The notes below the pieces were generated by a model. It saw only the letters and a program-made list of their open reading frames with translations. It was not told the DNA's origin and ran no database searches. This document shows, piece after piece, positions 17,544 to 27,180 of a stretch of DNA of 64,000 bases (the first letter of the stretch is position 1; each line of letters starts with the position of its first letter). Source of the stretch: Streptomyces sp. NBC_01353. Its GTDB lineage: Bacteria; Actinomycetota; Actinomycetes; Streptomycetales; Streptomycetaceae. The stretch is taken from the NCBI RefSeq assembly GCF_036237275.1, contig NZ_CP108352.1, positions 2,356,001-2,420,000 on the forward strand, read 5' to 3'. Both the position numbers and the translations under genes were made by a program.

Positions 17544-20432
17544 TCAGCTGCAGCCGCTGGTCGAGCCGCAGCCCTCGCAGATGTAGCAGGAGCCCGCCCG
17601 CTGCATCTTCGTACCGCAGGAGAAGCAGAGCGGGGCGTCCGCGCTGATGCCCAGCTGCATCTCGACGAGCTCCGCCGAGGTGTGCGCCTGCTTGGGAGCC
17701 GGAACCTCAGCCTTGACGGCCGGGGCGACGGCCTTCAGGGTCTCCGTCTGGCGCGGGGCGGACTGGGCCAGGCCCTCGACGTCCATCTCGTCGTCGGCGG
17801 GCTCGTAGGAGCCCGTCTCCAGGTGGCGCTGACGCTCCTCGGCCGAGTGGATGCCGAGCGCGGAGCGCGTCTCGAAGGGCAGGAAGTCCAGCGCCAGGCG
17901 GCGGAAGATGTAGTCGACGATCGACTGCGCCATCCGCACGTCCGGGTCGTCCGTCATGCCGGCCGGCTCGAAGCGCATGTTGGTGAACTTCGAGACGTAC
18001 GTCTCCAGCGGGACGCCGTACTGCAGGCCGACGGAGACCGCGATGGAGAAGGCGTCCATCATGCCTGCGAGCGTCGAGCCCTGCTTGGACATCTTCAGGA
18101 AGACCTCGCCGAGACCGTCGTCCGGGTAGGAGTTGGCGGTCATGTAACCCTCGGCGCCACCGACCGTGAAGGACGTGGTGATCCCCGGGCGGCCCTTGGG
18201 GAGGCGCTTGCGGACCGGGCGGTACTCGACGACCTTCTCGACGGCCTCGCGGATCGTCGCCTCGGACTTCGCGGTGACCTCGACCTTCTCCTCCTCCTTC
18301 TTCTTGGCGGAGAGGGGCTGGCCGACCTTGCAGTTGTCGCGGTAGATGGCGAGCGCCTTGACGCCCATCTTCCAGGCCTCGAAGTAGACCTCCTCGACGT
18401 CCTCGACCGTGGCCGTCTCCGGCAGGTTCACGGTCTTGGAGAGGGCGCCGGAGATCCACGGCTGGATGGCGGCCATCATACGGACGTGGCCCATCGCGGA
18501 GATGGAACGCTCGCCCATGGCGCAGTCGAAGACCTCGTAGTGCTCGGTCTTCAGGCCGGGGGCGTCGATCACATTGCCGTGATCGGCGATGTGGGCGACG
18601 ATCGCCTCGATCTGCTCCTCCTGGTAGCCCAGGCGGCGCAGGGCCTGCGGAACGGTGCCGTTGACGATCTGCATCGAGCCGCCGCCGACCAGCTTCTTGA
18701 ACTTGACCAGGGCGAGGTCGGGCTCGAGGCCGGTGGTGTCGCAGGACATCGCGAGACCGATGGTGCCGGTCGGGGCGATGACCGAGGCCTGGGCGTTGCG
18801 GAAGCCGTTCTTGGCGCCGAGGCGGATCACGTCCTGCCAGGCCTCCGTGGCGGCGGCCCAGATCGGCGAGTCGAGGTCGTCCATGCGGACGGCCACGGTG
18901 TTGGCGTCGGCGTGCTGCTTCATGACGCGCTGATGCGGCTCGGCGTTCCGGGCGTAGCCGTCGTACGGGCCGACGACCGCGGCGAGCTCGGCGGAGCGCT
19001 TGTACGAGGTGCCGGTCATCAGCGAGGTGATGGCACCCGCCAGGGCGCGACCGCCGTCGGAGTCGTACGCGTGGCCGGTGGCCATGAGCAGGGCGCCGAG
19101 GTTGGCGTAACCGATGCCCAGCTGACGGAAGGCGCGGGTGTTCTCGCCGATCTTCTGGGTCGGGAAGTCCGCGAAGCAGATGGAGATGTCCATCGCCGTG
19201 ATGACCAGTTCGACGACCTTGGCGAAGCGCTCGGAGTCGAACGACTGATTGCCCTTGCCGTCGTCCTTGAGGAACTTCATCAGGTTCAGCGAGGCGAGGT
19301 TGCAGGACGTGTTGTCCAGGTGCATGTACTCGCTGCACGGGTTCGAGCCGTTGATGCGGCCGGACTCGGGGCAGGTGTGCCAGTGGTTGATCGTGTCGTC
19401 GTACTGGATGCCCGGGTCGGCGCAGGCCCATGCGGCCTCGGCCATCTTGCGGAAGAGCGTCTTGGCCTCGACCTCCTCGATGACCTCGCCGGTCATCCGG
19501 GACGTCAGGCCGAACTTGCCGCCCTCCTCGACCGCCTTCATGAACGTGTCGTTCACGCGGACCGAGTTGTTGGCGTTCTGGTACTGGACGGACGTGATGT
19601 CGTCGCCGCCCAGGTCCATGTCGAAGCCCGCGTCGCGCAGGGCGCGGATCTTCTCCTCCTCCTTGACCTTGGTCTCGATGAAGTCCTCGATGTCGGGGTG
19701 GTCGACGTCGAGGATGACCATCTTGGCCGCGCGACGGGTGGCGCCGCCCGACTTGATCGTTCCTGCGGACGCGTCGGCGCCGCGCATGAAGGAGACCGGG
19801 CCGGAGGCGTTGCCGCCGGAGGAGAGCAGCTCCTTGGAGGAGCGGATGCGGGAGAGGTTCAGGCCGGCGCCGGAGCCGCCCTTGAAGATCATGCCCTCTT
19901 CCTTGTACCAGTCGAGGATCGACTCCATGGAGTCGTCGACGGACAGGATGAAGCAGGCGGAGACCTGCTGGGGCTGCGGCGTGCCGACGTTGAACCACAC
20001 CGGGGAGTTGAAGCTGAAGATCTGGTGCAGGAGGGCGTACGCCAGCTCGTGCTCGAAGATCTCGGCGTCGGCGGGCGAGGCGAAGTAGCCGTACTCCTCA
20101 CCGGCCTTGGTGTACGTCTTCACGATCCGGTCGATGAGCTGCTTGAGACCGGTCTCGCGCTGCGGGGTGCCGACGGCCCCGCGGAAGTACTTGCTGGTGA
20201 CGATGTTGACCGCGTTCACCGACCAGAAGTCGGGGAACTCGACGCCACGCTGCTCGAAGTTGACCGAGCCGTCGCGCCAGTTGGTCATGACGACGTCACG
20301 ACGCTCCCAGACCACCTCGTCGTACGGATGCACGCCCGGGGTGGTGTGGATGCGCTCGATACGCAGGCCCTTGCTCGCCTTGGCTCCCTTGGCTCGGGAA
20401 CCTCGTGCCGGACCGCTCGCCGTCTCTGTCAT
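17544..20432 (-). CDS. nrdJ: Vitamin B12-dependent (class II) ribonucleotide reductase
   Basis: 962 residues, the long NrdJ form. Reduces ribonucleotides to deoxyribonucleotides with adenosylcobalamin, independent of oxygen. QVSACFILSVDDSMES, NGSNPCSEYMHLDNTSCNLASLN and APTGTIGLAMSCDTTGLEPDLAL carry the conserved active-site Cys, Asn, Glu and phosphate-binding residues. The C-terminus CFSCGTKMQRAGSCYICEGCGSTSGCS is Cys-rich and supplies the redox-active thiols and probably a zinc ribbon. ATG 20432 follows GGAGG by four bases; an upstream in-frame start at 20459 lacks this. It lies 158 bp downstream of nrdR and is controlled by the two NrdR boxes before it. I saw no cobalamin riboswitch. Confidence 0.97.
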   Translation of the reverse strand: MTETASGPARGSRAKGAKASKGLRIERIHTTPGVHPYDEVVWERRDVVMTNWRDGSVNFEQRGVEFPDFWSVNAVNIVTSKYFRGAVGTPQRETGLKQLIDRIVKTYTKAGEEYGYFASPADAEIFEHELAYALLHQIFSFNSPVWFNVGTPQPQQVSACFILSVDDSMESILDWYKEEGMIFKGGSGAGLNLSRIRSSKELLSSGGNASGPVSFMRGADASAGTIKSGGATRRAAKMVILDVDHPDIEDFIETKVKEEEKIRALRDAGFDMDLGGDDITSVQYQNANNSVRVNDTFMKAVEEGGKFGLTSRMTGEVIEEVEAKTLFRKMAEAAWACADPGIQYDDTINHWHTCPESGRINGSNPCSEYMHLDNTSCNLASLNLMKFLKDDGKGNQSFDSERFAKVVELVITAMDISICFADFPTQKIGENTRAFRQLGIGYANLGALLMATGHAYDSDGGRALAGAITSLMTGTSYKRSAELAAVVGPYDGYARNAEPHQRVMKQHADANTVAVRMDDLDSPIWAAATEAWQDVIRLGAKNGFRNAQASVIAPTGTIGLAMSCDTTGLEPDLALVKFKKLVGGGSMQIVNGTVPQALRRLGYQEEQIEAIVAHIADHGNVIDAPGLKTEHYEVFDCAMGERSISAMGHVRMMAAIQPWISGALSKTVNLPETATVEDVEEVYFEAWKMGVKALAIYRDNCKVGQPLSAKKKEEEKVEVTAKSEATIREAVEKVVEYRPVRKRLPKGRPGITTSFTVGGAEGYMTANSYPDDGLGEVFLKMSKQGSTLAGMMDAFSIAVSVGLQYGVPLETYVSKFTNMRFEPAGMTDDPDVRMAQSIVDYIFRRLALDFLPFETRSALGIHSAEERQRHLETGSYEPADDEMDVEGLAQSAPRQTETLKAVAPAVKAEVPAPKQAHTSAELVEMQLGISADAPLCFSCGTKMQRAGSCYICEGCGSTSGCS

Positions 20433-20590
20433 GCCGCCTCCCATATACGGGCAAAACACCTTTAAATGCCCAGATAGTCCCAGGGCACTGTCTTCTTGTC
20501 TGCTGTCGCGAGCACCGCTCGGGCACCCTCGACACGTCTTTTCGGCCGCGCGCGGCCGGCCTCGGCCGAACCCCTGGTCCGGCCCGCCGG

Positions 20591-21103
20591 TCAGTCGGCG
20601 GCGGTGGCGGGAACGGGGACCTCGGGGGTCGCTCCGCTCCCGCAGTCCACTGCGGGAGGCCGCTGCTCACGGAGTTCCGCGATGGCGGCCTCGAAGTCGT
20701 CGAGGCTGTCGAAAGCCTTGTAAACGGATGCGAAGCGCAGGTACGCGACGAGGTCGAGCTCCTGCAAGGGGCCGAGGATGGCCAGGCCCACGTCGTGGGT
20801 GGTCAGCTCGGCGCTTCCGGTGGCGCGCACCGCCTCCTCGACCCGCTGGCCGAGCTTGGCGAGGGCGTCCTCGGTCACGGGCCGCCCCTGGCATGCCTTA
20901 CGGACGCCGGAGATGACCTTGGTACGACTGAAGGGTTCGGTCACGCCTGACCGCTTGATCACCATCAGCGATGCGGTCTCCACCGTCGTGAAACGACGGG
21001 AGCAGTCGGGGCACTGGCGGCGGCGTCGGATCGACGTCCCGTCGTCGGTGGTGCGACTGTCGACGACACGGCTGTCGGGGTGCCTGCAGAAGGGGCAATG
21101 CAT
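20591..21103 (-). CDS. nrdR: Transcriptional repressor NrdR
   Basis: 170 residues. The N-terminal zinc ribbon has CPFC (3-6) and CPDC (31-34); [17 protein letters not shown] is the DNA-contacting part. An ATP-cone ([24 protein letters not shown] onward) senses dATP/ATP. NrdR represses ribonucleotide reductase genes. ATG 21103 follows GGGAGGG; an in-frame start at 21127 is not needed. First gene of nrdR-nrdJ. The C-terminal 25 residues are Pro/Ala-rich and not conserved. Confidence 0.97.
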   Translation of the reverse strand: MHCPFCRHPDSRVVDSRTTDDGTSIRRRRQCPDCSRRFTTVETASLMVIKRSGVTEPFSRTKVISGVRKACQGRPVTEDALAKLGQRVEEAVRATGSAELTTHDVGLAILGPLQELDLVAYLRFASVYKAFDSLDDFEAAIAELREQRPPAVDCGSGATPEVPVPATAAD

Positions 21104-21211
21104 GGTTCCGACCCTCCCTCGCGGCACGACTGAATAGCCTCGCCGAGCCCGTCAAGGCCCCTCGAAGCGACCACCAGCATAGGCGATGCGGGCACCCCCG
21201 ACAGACCGGGG

Positions 21212-21258
21212 ACCACAACTTGTAGGTGGCTGATGCCATGCAACCACTAGATCTGGGG
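21212..21258. promoter_or_regulatory. Pair of NrdR boxes upstream of nrdR-nrdJ
   Basis: Two 16-bp partial palindromes, ACCACAACTTGTAGGT at 21212-21227 and ACCACTAGATCTGGGG at 21243-21258, start exactly 31 bp apart, three helical turns. Published Streptomyces NrdR boxes occur as such tandem pairs with this phasing, and position 109-155 bp upstream of nrdR suits autoregulation. Read on the minus strand they give the ACC/CCC...GTGG core. Confidence 0.75.
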
Positions 21259-21502
21259 TTGGGTCGCGTTTCCGGCACTTCGCGCGTGTCGCGCGTCCGG
21301 CGCGCCCGCGACCGGGCACGAGGGTACGGGAGGCGCGCGTCGCCGCCGATTTCGGCCCCAGGAGTGCCACACTGGGAAGGCACCCCCGCCCCCGGGCGGC
21401 CCGGCGACGAACGCTACCGTAATGACCGAATTGCCACCGCAACCGGGGTCTGCGTATACACCCACCTGCGCATACACGTAAGGCAATCTGCAATTTTTCA
21501 CT

Positions 21503-21516
21503 CGAACGTGTGTTTG
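21503..21516. promoter_or_regulatory. LexA-binding SOS box upstream of lexA
   Basis: CGAAC-GTGT-GTTTG matches the Gram-positive/actinobacterial SOS consensus CGAACN4GTTCG with one mismatch. It lies 67 bp before the lexA start, supporting autorepression. The rest of the 479-bp nrdR-lexA gap holds the NrdR boxes and no gene I can support. Confidence 0.85.
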
Positions 21517-21582
21517 GCGCAACCTTTCGAAAGCCACTACCGTTGTGCCAGCCAGGGAGACCATTCGAGAGGGGCCGCCGAC

Positions 21583-22374
21583 GTGACCACCACCGCAGAC
21601 AGTGCCACCATCACTGCCCAGGACCGCTCCCAGGGCCGACTCGAGCCGGTGCATGCCATGAATGACGCAGCCATGAACGGGGACGGGGAGCCTGGCCGAC
21701 CTACGCGCTCGTTGCCCGGGCGACCTCCAGGCATCAGGGCGGACAGCTCCGGCCTCACGGACCGCCAGCGGAGGGTCATCGAGGTCATCCGGGACTCGGT
21801 CCAGCGGCGCGGCTACCCGCCGTCGATGCGAGAGATCGGCCAGGCGGTCGGCCTCTCCAGCACCTCCTCCGTGGCCCACCAGCTGATGGCCTTGGAGCGC
21901 AAGGGCTTCCTGCGCCGGGACCCGCACCGGCCCCGGGCGTACGAAGTGCGCGGCTCCGACCAGCCCAGCACGCAGCCGACGGACACCACCGGCAAGCCCG
22001 CCGCGTCGTACGTGCCGCTCGTCGGCCGGATCGCCGCAGGTGGCCCGATCCTCGCCGAGGAGTCCGTCGAGGACGTCTTCCCGCTCCCCCGGCAGCTGGT
22101 CGGCGACGGTGAGCTGTTCGTCCTGAAGGTCGTCGGAGACTCGATGATCGAGGCCGCGATCTGCGACGGCGACTGGGTCACCGTGCGCCGTCAGCCCGTC
22201 GCGGAGAACGGCGACATCGTGGCGGCCATGCTCGACGGAGAGGCCACGGTCAAGCGCTTCAAGCGCGAGGACGGGCATGTCTGGCTGCTGCCGCACAACG
22301 CGGCGTACCAGCCGATCCCCGGCGACGAGGCCACCATCCTCGGCAAGGTCGTCGCGGTACTGCGGCGGGTGTGA
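21583..22374 (+). CDS. lexA: SOS-response repressor LexA
   Basis: 263 residues from GTG 21583, preceded by GAGAGGGG. The winged helix at about residues 65-130 ([41 protein letters not shown]) binds SOS boxes. The C-terminal S24 protease has the Ala-Gly cleavage region RIAAGGPIL near 150, the catalytic Ser in [17 protein letters not shown] near 186 and the Lys in GEATVKRF near 223. The first 60 residues are a poorly conserved extension. Self-cleavage on RecA filaments (recA is at 61641) releases SOS genes. Two terminator hairpins follow the gene. Confidence 0.97.
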   Translation: MTTTADSATITAQDRSQGRLEPVHAMNDAAMNGDGEPGRPTRSLPGRPPGIRADSSGLTDRQRRVIEVIRDSVQRRGYPPSMREIGQAVGLSSTSSVAHQLMALERKGFLRRDPHRPRAYEVRGSDQPSTQPTDTTGKPAASYVPLVGRIAAGGPILAEESVEDVFPLPRQLVGDGELFVLKVVGDSMIEAAICDGDWVTVRRQPVAENGDIVAAMLDGEATVKRFKREDGHVWLLPHNAAYQPIPGDEATILGKVVAVLRRV

Positions 22375-22396
22375 CACCACCACGCCGGCTCCGACC

Positions 22397-22431
22397 GGGC
22401 CCCGGGACCCACTGCGCCGGTCCCGGGGCCC
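22397..22431. terminator. First of two tandem terminator hairpins after lexA
   Basis: GGGCCCCGGGACC pairs perfectly with GGTCCCGGGGCCC around nine bases, 22 bp after the lexA stop. Confidence 0.8.
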
Positions 22432-22443
22432 TGCTGTGTCCCT

Positions 22444-22474
22444 CCGGGGCCCTGCCGATGTGGCAGGGCCCCGG
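22444..22474. terminator. Second tandem terminator hairpin, before the convergent dinG stop
   Basis: CCGGGGCCCTGCC pairs perfectly with GGCAGGGCCCCGG around five bases. It lies eight bases from the dinG stop, so it also serves the leftward siderophore-dinG transcript. Confidence 0.8.
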
Positions 22475-22482
22475 TCGGCTTC

Positions 22483-24456
22483 TCAGACCCCTGCCGCCTT
22501 CGAAGCGGCGTCGATCGCCGCCAGCGACTTGCGCACCTGATTGCGGTCCGTGGTGTACCAGAAGTCGGGCAGCGAAGCCTTCAGGTAGCTGCCGTACCGG
22601 GCTGTGGAGAGCCGCGGATCGAGCACGGCGACGACACCACGGTCCCCGGTCGCCCGCACGAGACGGCCGGCGCCCTGGGCCATCAGCAGCGCCGCGTGCG
22701 TGGCCGCGACGGCCATGAAGCCATTGCCCCCGGCGTCCTCCACCGCCTTCTGGCGGGCGCTCATCAACGGGTCGTCGGGGCGCGGGAACGGGATCTTGTC
22801 CATCACGACCAGCTGACAGCTGGCGCCCGGGACATCCACTCCCTGCCACAGCGAGAGCGTGCCGAAGAGACAGGTCTGCGGTTCGGCCGAGAAGTTCTTG
22901 ATCAGCTCGCCGAGCGTGTCCTCGCCCTGGAGCAGGATCGGGAACTCGGGGATACGGGAGCGCAGCTCCTCGGCCGCGAGCTGAGCGGCCCGCATCGAGG
23001 AGAAAAGACCGAGCGTGCGGCCGCCGGCGGCCTGCATCAGCTCGGTCAGCTCGTCGAGCATGTCGCCGCGATCGCCGTCCCGCGCGGGGCGGGCCAGATG
23101 CTTGGCGACGTAGAGGATGCCCTGCTTGGGGTAGTCGAACGGCGAACCGACGTCGATGCCCTTCCACACCGGAACGTCATCGCCCTGCGTGCCCTCCGGG
23201 GCCAGCCCCAGGGAGGCTCCCACCCCGTTGAAGTCACCGCCGAGTTTGAGCGTGGCCGAGGTGAGGACCACGGACCGGTCCGCGAAGAGCTTCTCGCGCA
23301 GCAGCCCGGAGACGGAGAGCGGCGCCACCCGCAAGGAGGCTCCGAAGCGGTCGTGGCGCTCGTACCAGACCACGTCGTACTCGGATCCCTGCGTGATCCG
23401 CTCGGCGACGCCGTGGACCGTCTCCACGGACGCCATCGCTTGCTTGCGGACGGCATCCTCGTCCTGGACGGACTTGTCACGCGTGGAGCCGAGCGCCGTG
23501 ATGACGGCGCGAGAGGCGTCGCGCAGCGCCATCAGCGCGTACGCCAGGTCTTCCGGAAGCTCCTCCAAGCGGCCCGGCAGGGCCAGCTCCATCAGCCGCT
23601 CGAAGCCCTCGGCCGCGGTCTGGAGCTGGTCGGCGACCTTCTCGTCGACCAGCTTCGCGGTGCGGCGGACCGCCCGGTTGACCTGGCCGGGGGTGAGCTC
23701 ACCGGTGGCGACGCCGGTGACCCGGGAGACGAGCTCATGGGCCTCGTCGACGATCAGCACCTCGTGCTGAGGCAGCACCGGGGCGCCCTCGATCGCGTCG
23801 ATGGCCAGCAGGGCGTGGTTGGTGACGACGACCTCGGCGAGCTTGGCGCGCTCGCGGGCCGCCTCGGCGAAGCACTCCGCGCCGTACGCGCACTTGCTCG
23901 CCCCCAGGCACTCCCGGGAGGAGACCGACACCTGCCCCCAGGCGCGGTCGGAGACGCCCGGAGTCAGATCGTCCCGGTCCCCCGTCTCCGTCTCGTCCGA
24001 CCAGTCGCGGAGCCGCAGCAGGTCCTGTCCCAGCTTGCTCGTGGGGGCCGCGGCCTCGAAGGGATCGAAGAGGCCGTCCTCCTCTTCCTGGGGTACGCCC
24101 TCATGGAGGCGGTGCAGGCAGAGATAGTTCGACCGCCCCTTCAGCATGGCGAACTCCGGGCGTCGACGCAGCTGCGGGTGCAGTGCGTCGACCGTCCTGG
24201 GAAGATCACGCTCGACCAGCTGCCGCTGGAGCGCGAGGGTGGCCGTGGCCACCACGACGCGCTCACCGTGCGCCAGCGCCGGCACCAGATAGCCGAGGGA
24301 CTTTCCGGTGCCGGTGCCGGCCTGGACGAGGAGGTGGGAGCTGTCGTCGATGGCCTCGGCCACCGCTTCGGCCATGGTGACCTGGCCGGGGCGCTCCACA
24401 CCGCCGACGGCGGAGACGGCTGCGTGGAGGAGGTCGGGGAGGGATGGCTTCGTCAT
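22483..24456 (-). CDS. dinG: DinG-family ATP-dependent DNA helicase
   Basis: 657 residues. Walker A QAGTGTGKSLGYLVP (about 40-55), iron-sulfur type cysteines (CLGASKCAYGAECF, plus CLHRL upstream), VDEAHEL (DEAH box), VVVTNHALL, and C-terminal QGAGRLVR as motif VI. The layout matches XPD-like SF2 helicases of the DinG group that unwind damaged or R-loop DNA 5' to 3'. ATG 24456 opens only 37 bp after the last siderophore gene on the same strand, so transcription probably runs in from that operon. No SOS box was seen directly before it. Confidence 0.92.
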   Translation of the reverse strand: MTKPSLPDLLHAAVSAVGGVERPGQVTMAEAVAEAIDDSSHLLVQAGTGTGKSLGYLVPALAHGERVVVATATLALQRQLVERDLPRTVDALHPQLRRRPEFAMLKGRSNYLCLHRLHEGVPQEEEDGLFDPFEAAAPTSKLGQDLLRLRDWSDETETGDRDDLTPGVSDRAWGQVSVSSRECLGASKCAYGAECFAEAARERAKLAEVVVTNHALLAIDAIEGAPVLPQHEVLIVDEAHELVSRVTGVATGELTPGQVNRAVRRTAKLVDEKVADQLQTAAEGFERLMELALPGRLEELPEDLAYALMALRDASRAVITALGSTRDKSVQDEDAVRKQAMASVETVHGVAERITQGSEYDVVWYERHDRFGASLRVAPLSVSGLLREKLFADRSVVLTSATLKLGGDFNGVGASLGLAPEGTQGDDVPVWKGIDVGSPFDYPKQGILYVAKHLARPARDGDRGDMLDELTELMQAAGGRTLGLFSSMRAAQLAAEELRSRIPEFPILLQGEDTLGELIKNFSAEPQTCLFGTLSLWQGVDVPGASCQLVVMDKIPFPRPDDPLMSARQKAVEDAGGNGFMAVAATHAALLMAQGAGRLVRATGDRGVVAVLDPRLSTARYGSYLKASLPDFWYTTDRNQVRKSLAAIDAASKAAGV

Positions 24457-24493
24457 AGCGCGTCCAGCCTACGGCGCGGCACTGACAGTCGGA

Positions 24494-26305
24494 TCACGCG
24501 AGCGGATTCGGGACCGTCCCCTGGACGGCGGCATGGGGCCGCTCGGGGCGGTCGCGGTAGCCGTCCAGGTGCAGACGGTTGCGGTTGAGGCAGAGTCGCT
24601 CGATCCGGGGCGTGAGGAGATCGAAGAGCTCGAACCGTTCCTTCAGCTCGGGGAAGCGCGCCTGGTGGCGCAGGATCTCGGCGCGTACCAGCGCCCAGAA
24701 GTCTCCCTCCGGCACGGCGAGTTGTTTCTCGCACAGGGGCGCCAGATAGCGGAAGACCCCGACGAAGAGCCCTGAATGGATGAACTGGGTGAGGAAGTCG
24801 GGCTCCTCGGTGAGCAGGACGGCCCGGACGTCGTCCGGCATCGCGTCGTGCTCGGGCAGCGGCCGGGCGCTGATGTTCACGTCGTCGACGAAGTCCTTGA
24901 TCGCCAGCCGTACGGGGACGTCCTGGTCGTCGTAGACGACGATGGCGTTCTCGCCGTGCGGGGAGAAGACGGTGCCGTACTGGTAGAGGAAGTGCAGCAG
25001 CGGCGGCAGCATGGCCGCGAAGAGACGCTGCAGCCAGATCCTCGGCGCGAGCCCGGAGCGCTCGACCAGCTCGGCGACGAACGCCCGGCCGTCCGGGTCG
25101 GTGTGGAGCAGGGCCGCGAGGGTGCGGGCGCGCTCGCCGGGCGGGAGCCTGAGGGGTTCGCGCCAGATCGCGCCGAGGAGTTCCTTGTACTGGTACGGGA
25201 CCTCGGGCAGCCGGTCGTAGAGGGGGTGCTCGACCGTGACGGAGGCTACTTCGCCGAGCAGGATCACCCCGCACTCGTCGCGCAGGAACGGGTCGGCGTC
25301 CCGCAGTCCGTGGACCCAGGAGGTGACGGCGGGGGCGGCGAGGGTCCGTTCCGTGGGGAGGCCGCGCCAGACGAGAGTGTTGAGGACCGACAGCGGAAGC
25401 TTGACGGTGTGCCTGTCGGGCCGGCTCGTGTTGAGGAACGTGCGGATGGACTGCTGCGGCAGCCGGAGGTCCCCGTCGGCCGTCAGCGGCACGATGGCTC
25501 CGGCGGCGACGGCGGGGGCGTAGAGCGGGAGGACGATCTCGTCCCACTGCCAGGGGTGGACGGGCAGGAGGAGGTACGTCTCGGGGTCGAGCCCTCGGGC
25601 CCGCAGCGTGCCGTGGAAGGTCTCGCGGATGTCGGCGTCGAGCTCGCCCGCGTAGAGGCGGTCCGGAGTGTCGAGGCCAGGGACTCCGCGGTAAGCGGCG
25701 AGGTCGGTGCTCACGGCGATCCAGGGGAGCCGGGTGGTACGGCGGGCCTCGGGCGCCCAGCGGGCCGTGTCGGTCGCGGAGAAGCCGATCCGGCCCTTGT
25801 TGAGGACGAGCCACGGATGCCCGGTCTGATGGCCTTCGAGTTCGGCGTATCCGAGATCGGCCAGCCGGTCGGCCGTCAGCGCGGTCCGCTCGAGGCGGGC
25901 GTCGGCGGCGAGGGTGGTGGTGAACTCGCGGATGAGATGGCCGAGGGTGGCGCCGTCGAGGCGGAGGAGCACGCGGGCCCGGACGAGGAAGTCGAGGGGG
26001 TCGGTCATCGGCTGCCCGTCGAGGGCGAGGGAGTCGGGAGCGACCCGCCAGCTTCCGTAGGCGCCACGGCGGGCCGTGAAGGTGAGTGGCGAGCCGTCGT
26101 CGAGCTGCAGGAGGTAGCGGTCGGTGTCGCCGGCGGTGTCGGTCGCCGGGTCGGCGGAGACGGGGACGGGCTCGACGATCTCCTCGTACGCGAACTCGCC
26201 GATGGTCTTGGCGAGCAGGCGCGCTGCGGCCCTGGTCCAGGCCGCGGCAGTCAGCTCGGGGGGTGTGAGCAGTCCGGAGTCATGGGTGGCAGGGGACGAC
26301 GGCAC
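24494..26305 (-). CDS. IucA/IucC family NIS siderophore synthetase (DesD-like)
   Basis: 603 residues from GTG 26305, with GAGGAG five bases upstream; the frame opens to 26395 without support. Typical NIS motifs: GHPWLVLNKGRIGFS (substrate pocket, about 190), LLPVHPWQWDEIV (about 265), KLPLSVLNTLVWRGLP (about 325), and FSPHGENAIVVYDDQD (ATP/Mg site, about 465). It adenylates a carboxylate such as citrate or succinate and couples it to an amine or alcohol. Last of four genes; GNAT is 61 bp upstream. The substrate cannot be told from sequence alone. Confidence 0.9.
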   Translation of the reverse strand: MPSSPATHDSGLLTPPELTAAAWTRAAARLLAKTIGEFAYEEIVEPVPVSADPATDTAGDTDRYLLQLDDGSPLTFTARRGAYGSWRVAPDSLALDGQPMTDPLDFLVRARVLLRLDGATLGHLIREFTTTLAADARLERTALTADRLADLGYAELEGHQTGHPWLVLNKGRIGFSATDTARWAPEARRTTRLPWIAVSTDLAAYRGVPGLDTPDRLYAGELDADIRETFHGTLRARGLDPETYLLLPVHPWQWDEIVLPLYAPAVAAGAIVPLTADGDLRLPQQSIRTFLNTSRPDRHTVKLPLSVLNTLVWRGLPTERTLAAPAVTSWVHGLRDADPFLRDECGVILLGEVASVTVEHPLYDRLPEVPYQYKELLGAIWREPLRLPPGERARTLAALLHTDPDGRAFVAELVERSGLAPRIWLQRLFAAMLPPLLHFLYQYGTVFSPHGENAIVVYDDQDVPVRLAIKDFVDDVNISARPLPEHDAMPDDVRAVLLTEEPDFLTQFIHSGLFVGVFRYLAPLCEKQLAVPEGDFWALVRAEILRHQARFPELKERFELFDLLTPRIERLCLNRNRLHLDGYRDRPERPHAAVQGTVPNPLA

Positions 26306-26366
26306 GGGGACTCCTCTGGGTGGGAACCGCTGTGGGTCGAGCGGTGTATGTAAGGCAGAGAGGCGT

Positions 26367-27092
26367 TCACAGCACGTGACGAAGGGCGCGGTCACGGACC
26401 ATGAGCGCGGCTCGTTTGTCGGGAAGGTCGACTTCCGCCGAGAGGCGGAAGCCGGCGCTCAGGAAGGCCGAGACGGAAGGGGTGTTGCGAAGGTCGGGTT
26501 CTGCGATGACTCGGGTGCAGCGAGGCCGGTGGTCGAGCACGAGATCGGCGACTGCTCGCAGCAGTGTGGTGCCAACTCCGCGGCCGCGGTCGGCGACGCT
26601 GCCGAGGAGGAGGTGGATGCCGGTGTCGTGGGGCCGGGCGGGATAGTGCCGGGAGAGCGGGTCGAGGTCGGCGCGGTAGATCTCGAAATAGCTCATCGGT
26701 GTGGAGTCGAGGGCGCCGAGGCAGGGCACGCTGCGGCCGTCGCCGTCGAGTCGCGCGCGAATATGGGACTCGGTCACCGATTCCGGTCCGGCGAGATCCC
26801 AGAAGGCGGCCACGGCCGGGTCGTTCATCCAGCGGGTGAGGAGCGCCAGGTCCCGTTCGATCCGCACAGGTACGAGGTGGAACGAGCCGACAGGGGTGGC
26901 CGCCGGACCCCAGGTGGCGACGTCGTCGAGGAGGTCGCCGAACGTTGTCGCCGTGCCGTCGGTGCCGAGCAGGGCGACGAGTTCGTCAGCGAGATGCAGG
27001 TCCAGGGTGTCCTCACCGCCCGTGTCGGTCGGTGGTCGGGAGCCGGCTCCGGAGTCGGTGCCCGGGTCGGTGCTCGCATCGGTGGGGGGCAT
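26367..27092 (-). CDS. GNAT family N-acetyltransferase of siderophore type
   Basis: 241 residues from ATG 27092 behind GAGGAG. Residues 1-70 are a Thr/Asp-rich extension. The GNAT core spans 80-241: FHLVPVRIERDLALLTRWMNDPAVAAFWDLAGPE, GIHLLLGSVADRGRGVGTTLLRAVADLVL (acetyl-CoA loop with RGRGVGT) and RVIAEPDLRNTPSVSAFLSAGFRL. It resembles IucB/RhbD/DesC-type enzymes that acylate siderophore amines, usually after N-hydroxylation, yet no hydroxylase is encoded nearby. It sits between the two IucA/IucC genes. Confidence 0.88.
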   Translation of the reverse strand: MPPTDASTDPGTDSGAGSRPPTDTGGEDTLDLHLADELVALLGTDGTATTFGDLLDDVATWGPAATPVGSFHLVPVRIERDLALLTRWMNDPAVAAFWDLAGPESVTESHIRARLDGDGRSVPCLGALDSTPMSYFEIYRADLDPLSRHYPARPHDTGIHLLLGSVADRGRGVGTTLLRAVADLVLDHRPRCTRVIAEPDLRNTPSVSAFLSAGFRLSAEVDLPDKRAALMVRDRALRHVL

Positions 27093-27180
27093 GGTGGCGC
27101 TCCTCTCGGCGGTTCGGTTCGGATCGTGGACTTTCGGCCGGGCGGTGGGCGTGTGGTCGGGATGAGGGCGGGGTGTGTCC

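Noticed and set aside
17682-20465. 927-residue open frame antisense to nrdJ
   Set aside because: High GC leaves long open antisense frames; its low-complexity Leu/Gly/Val/Asp composition and exact overlap with a clear nrdJ mark it as a shadow.
20433-21582. Cobalamin riboswitch for the B12-dependent reductase
   Set aside because: No B12-box core or extended RNA structure is visible before nrdR or nrdJ; NrdR boxes explain the control.
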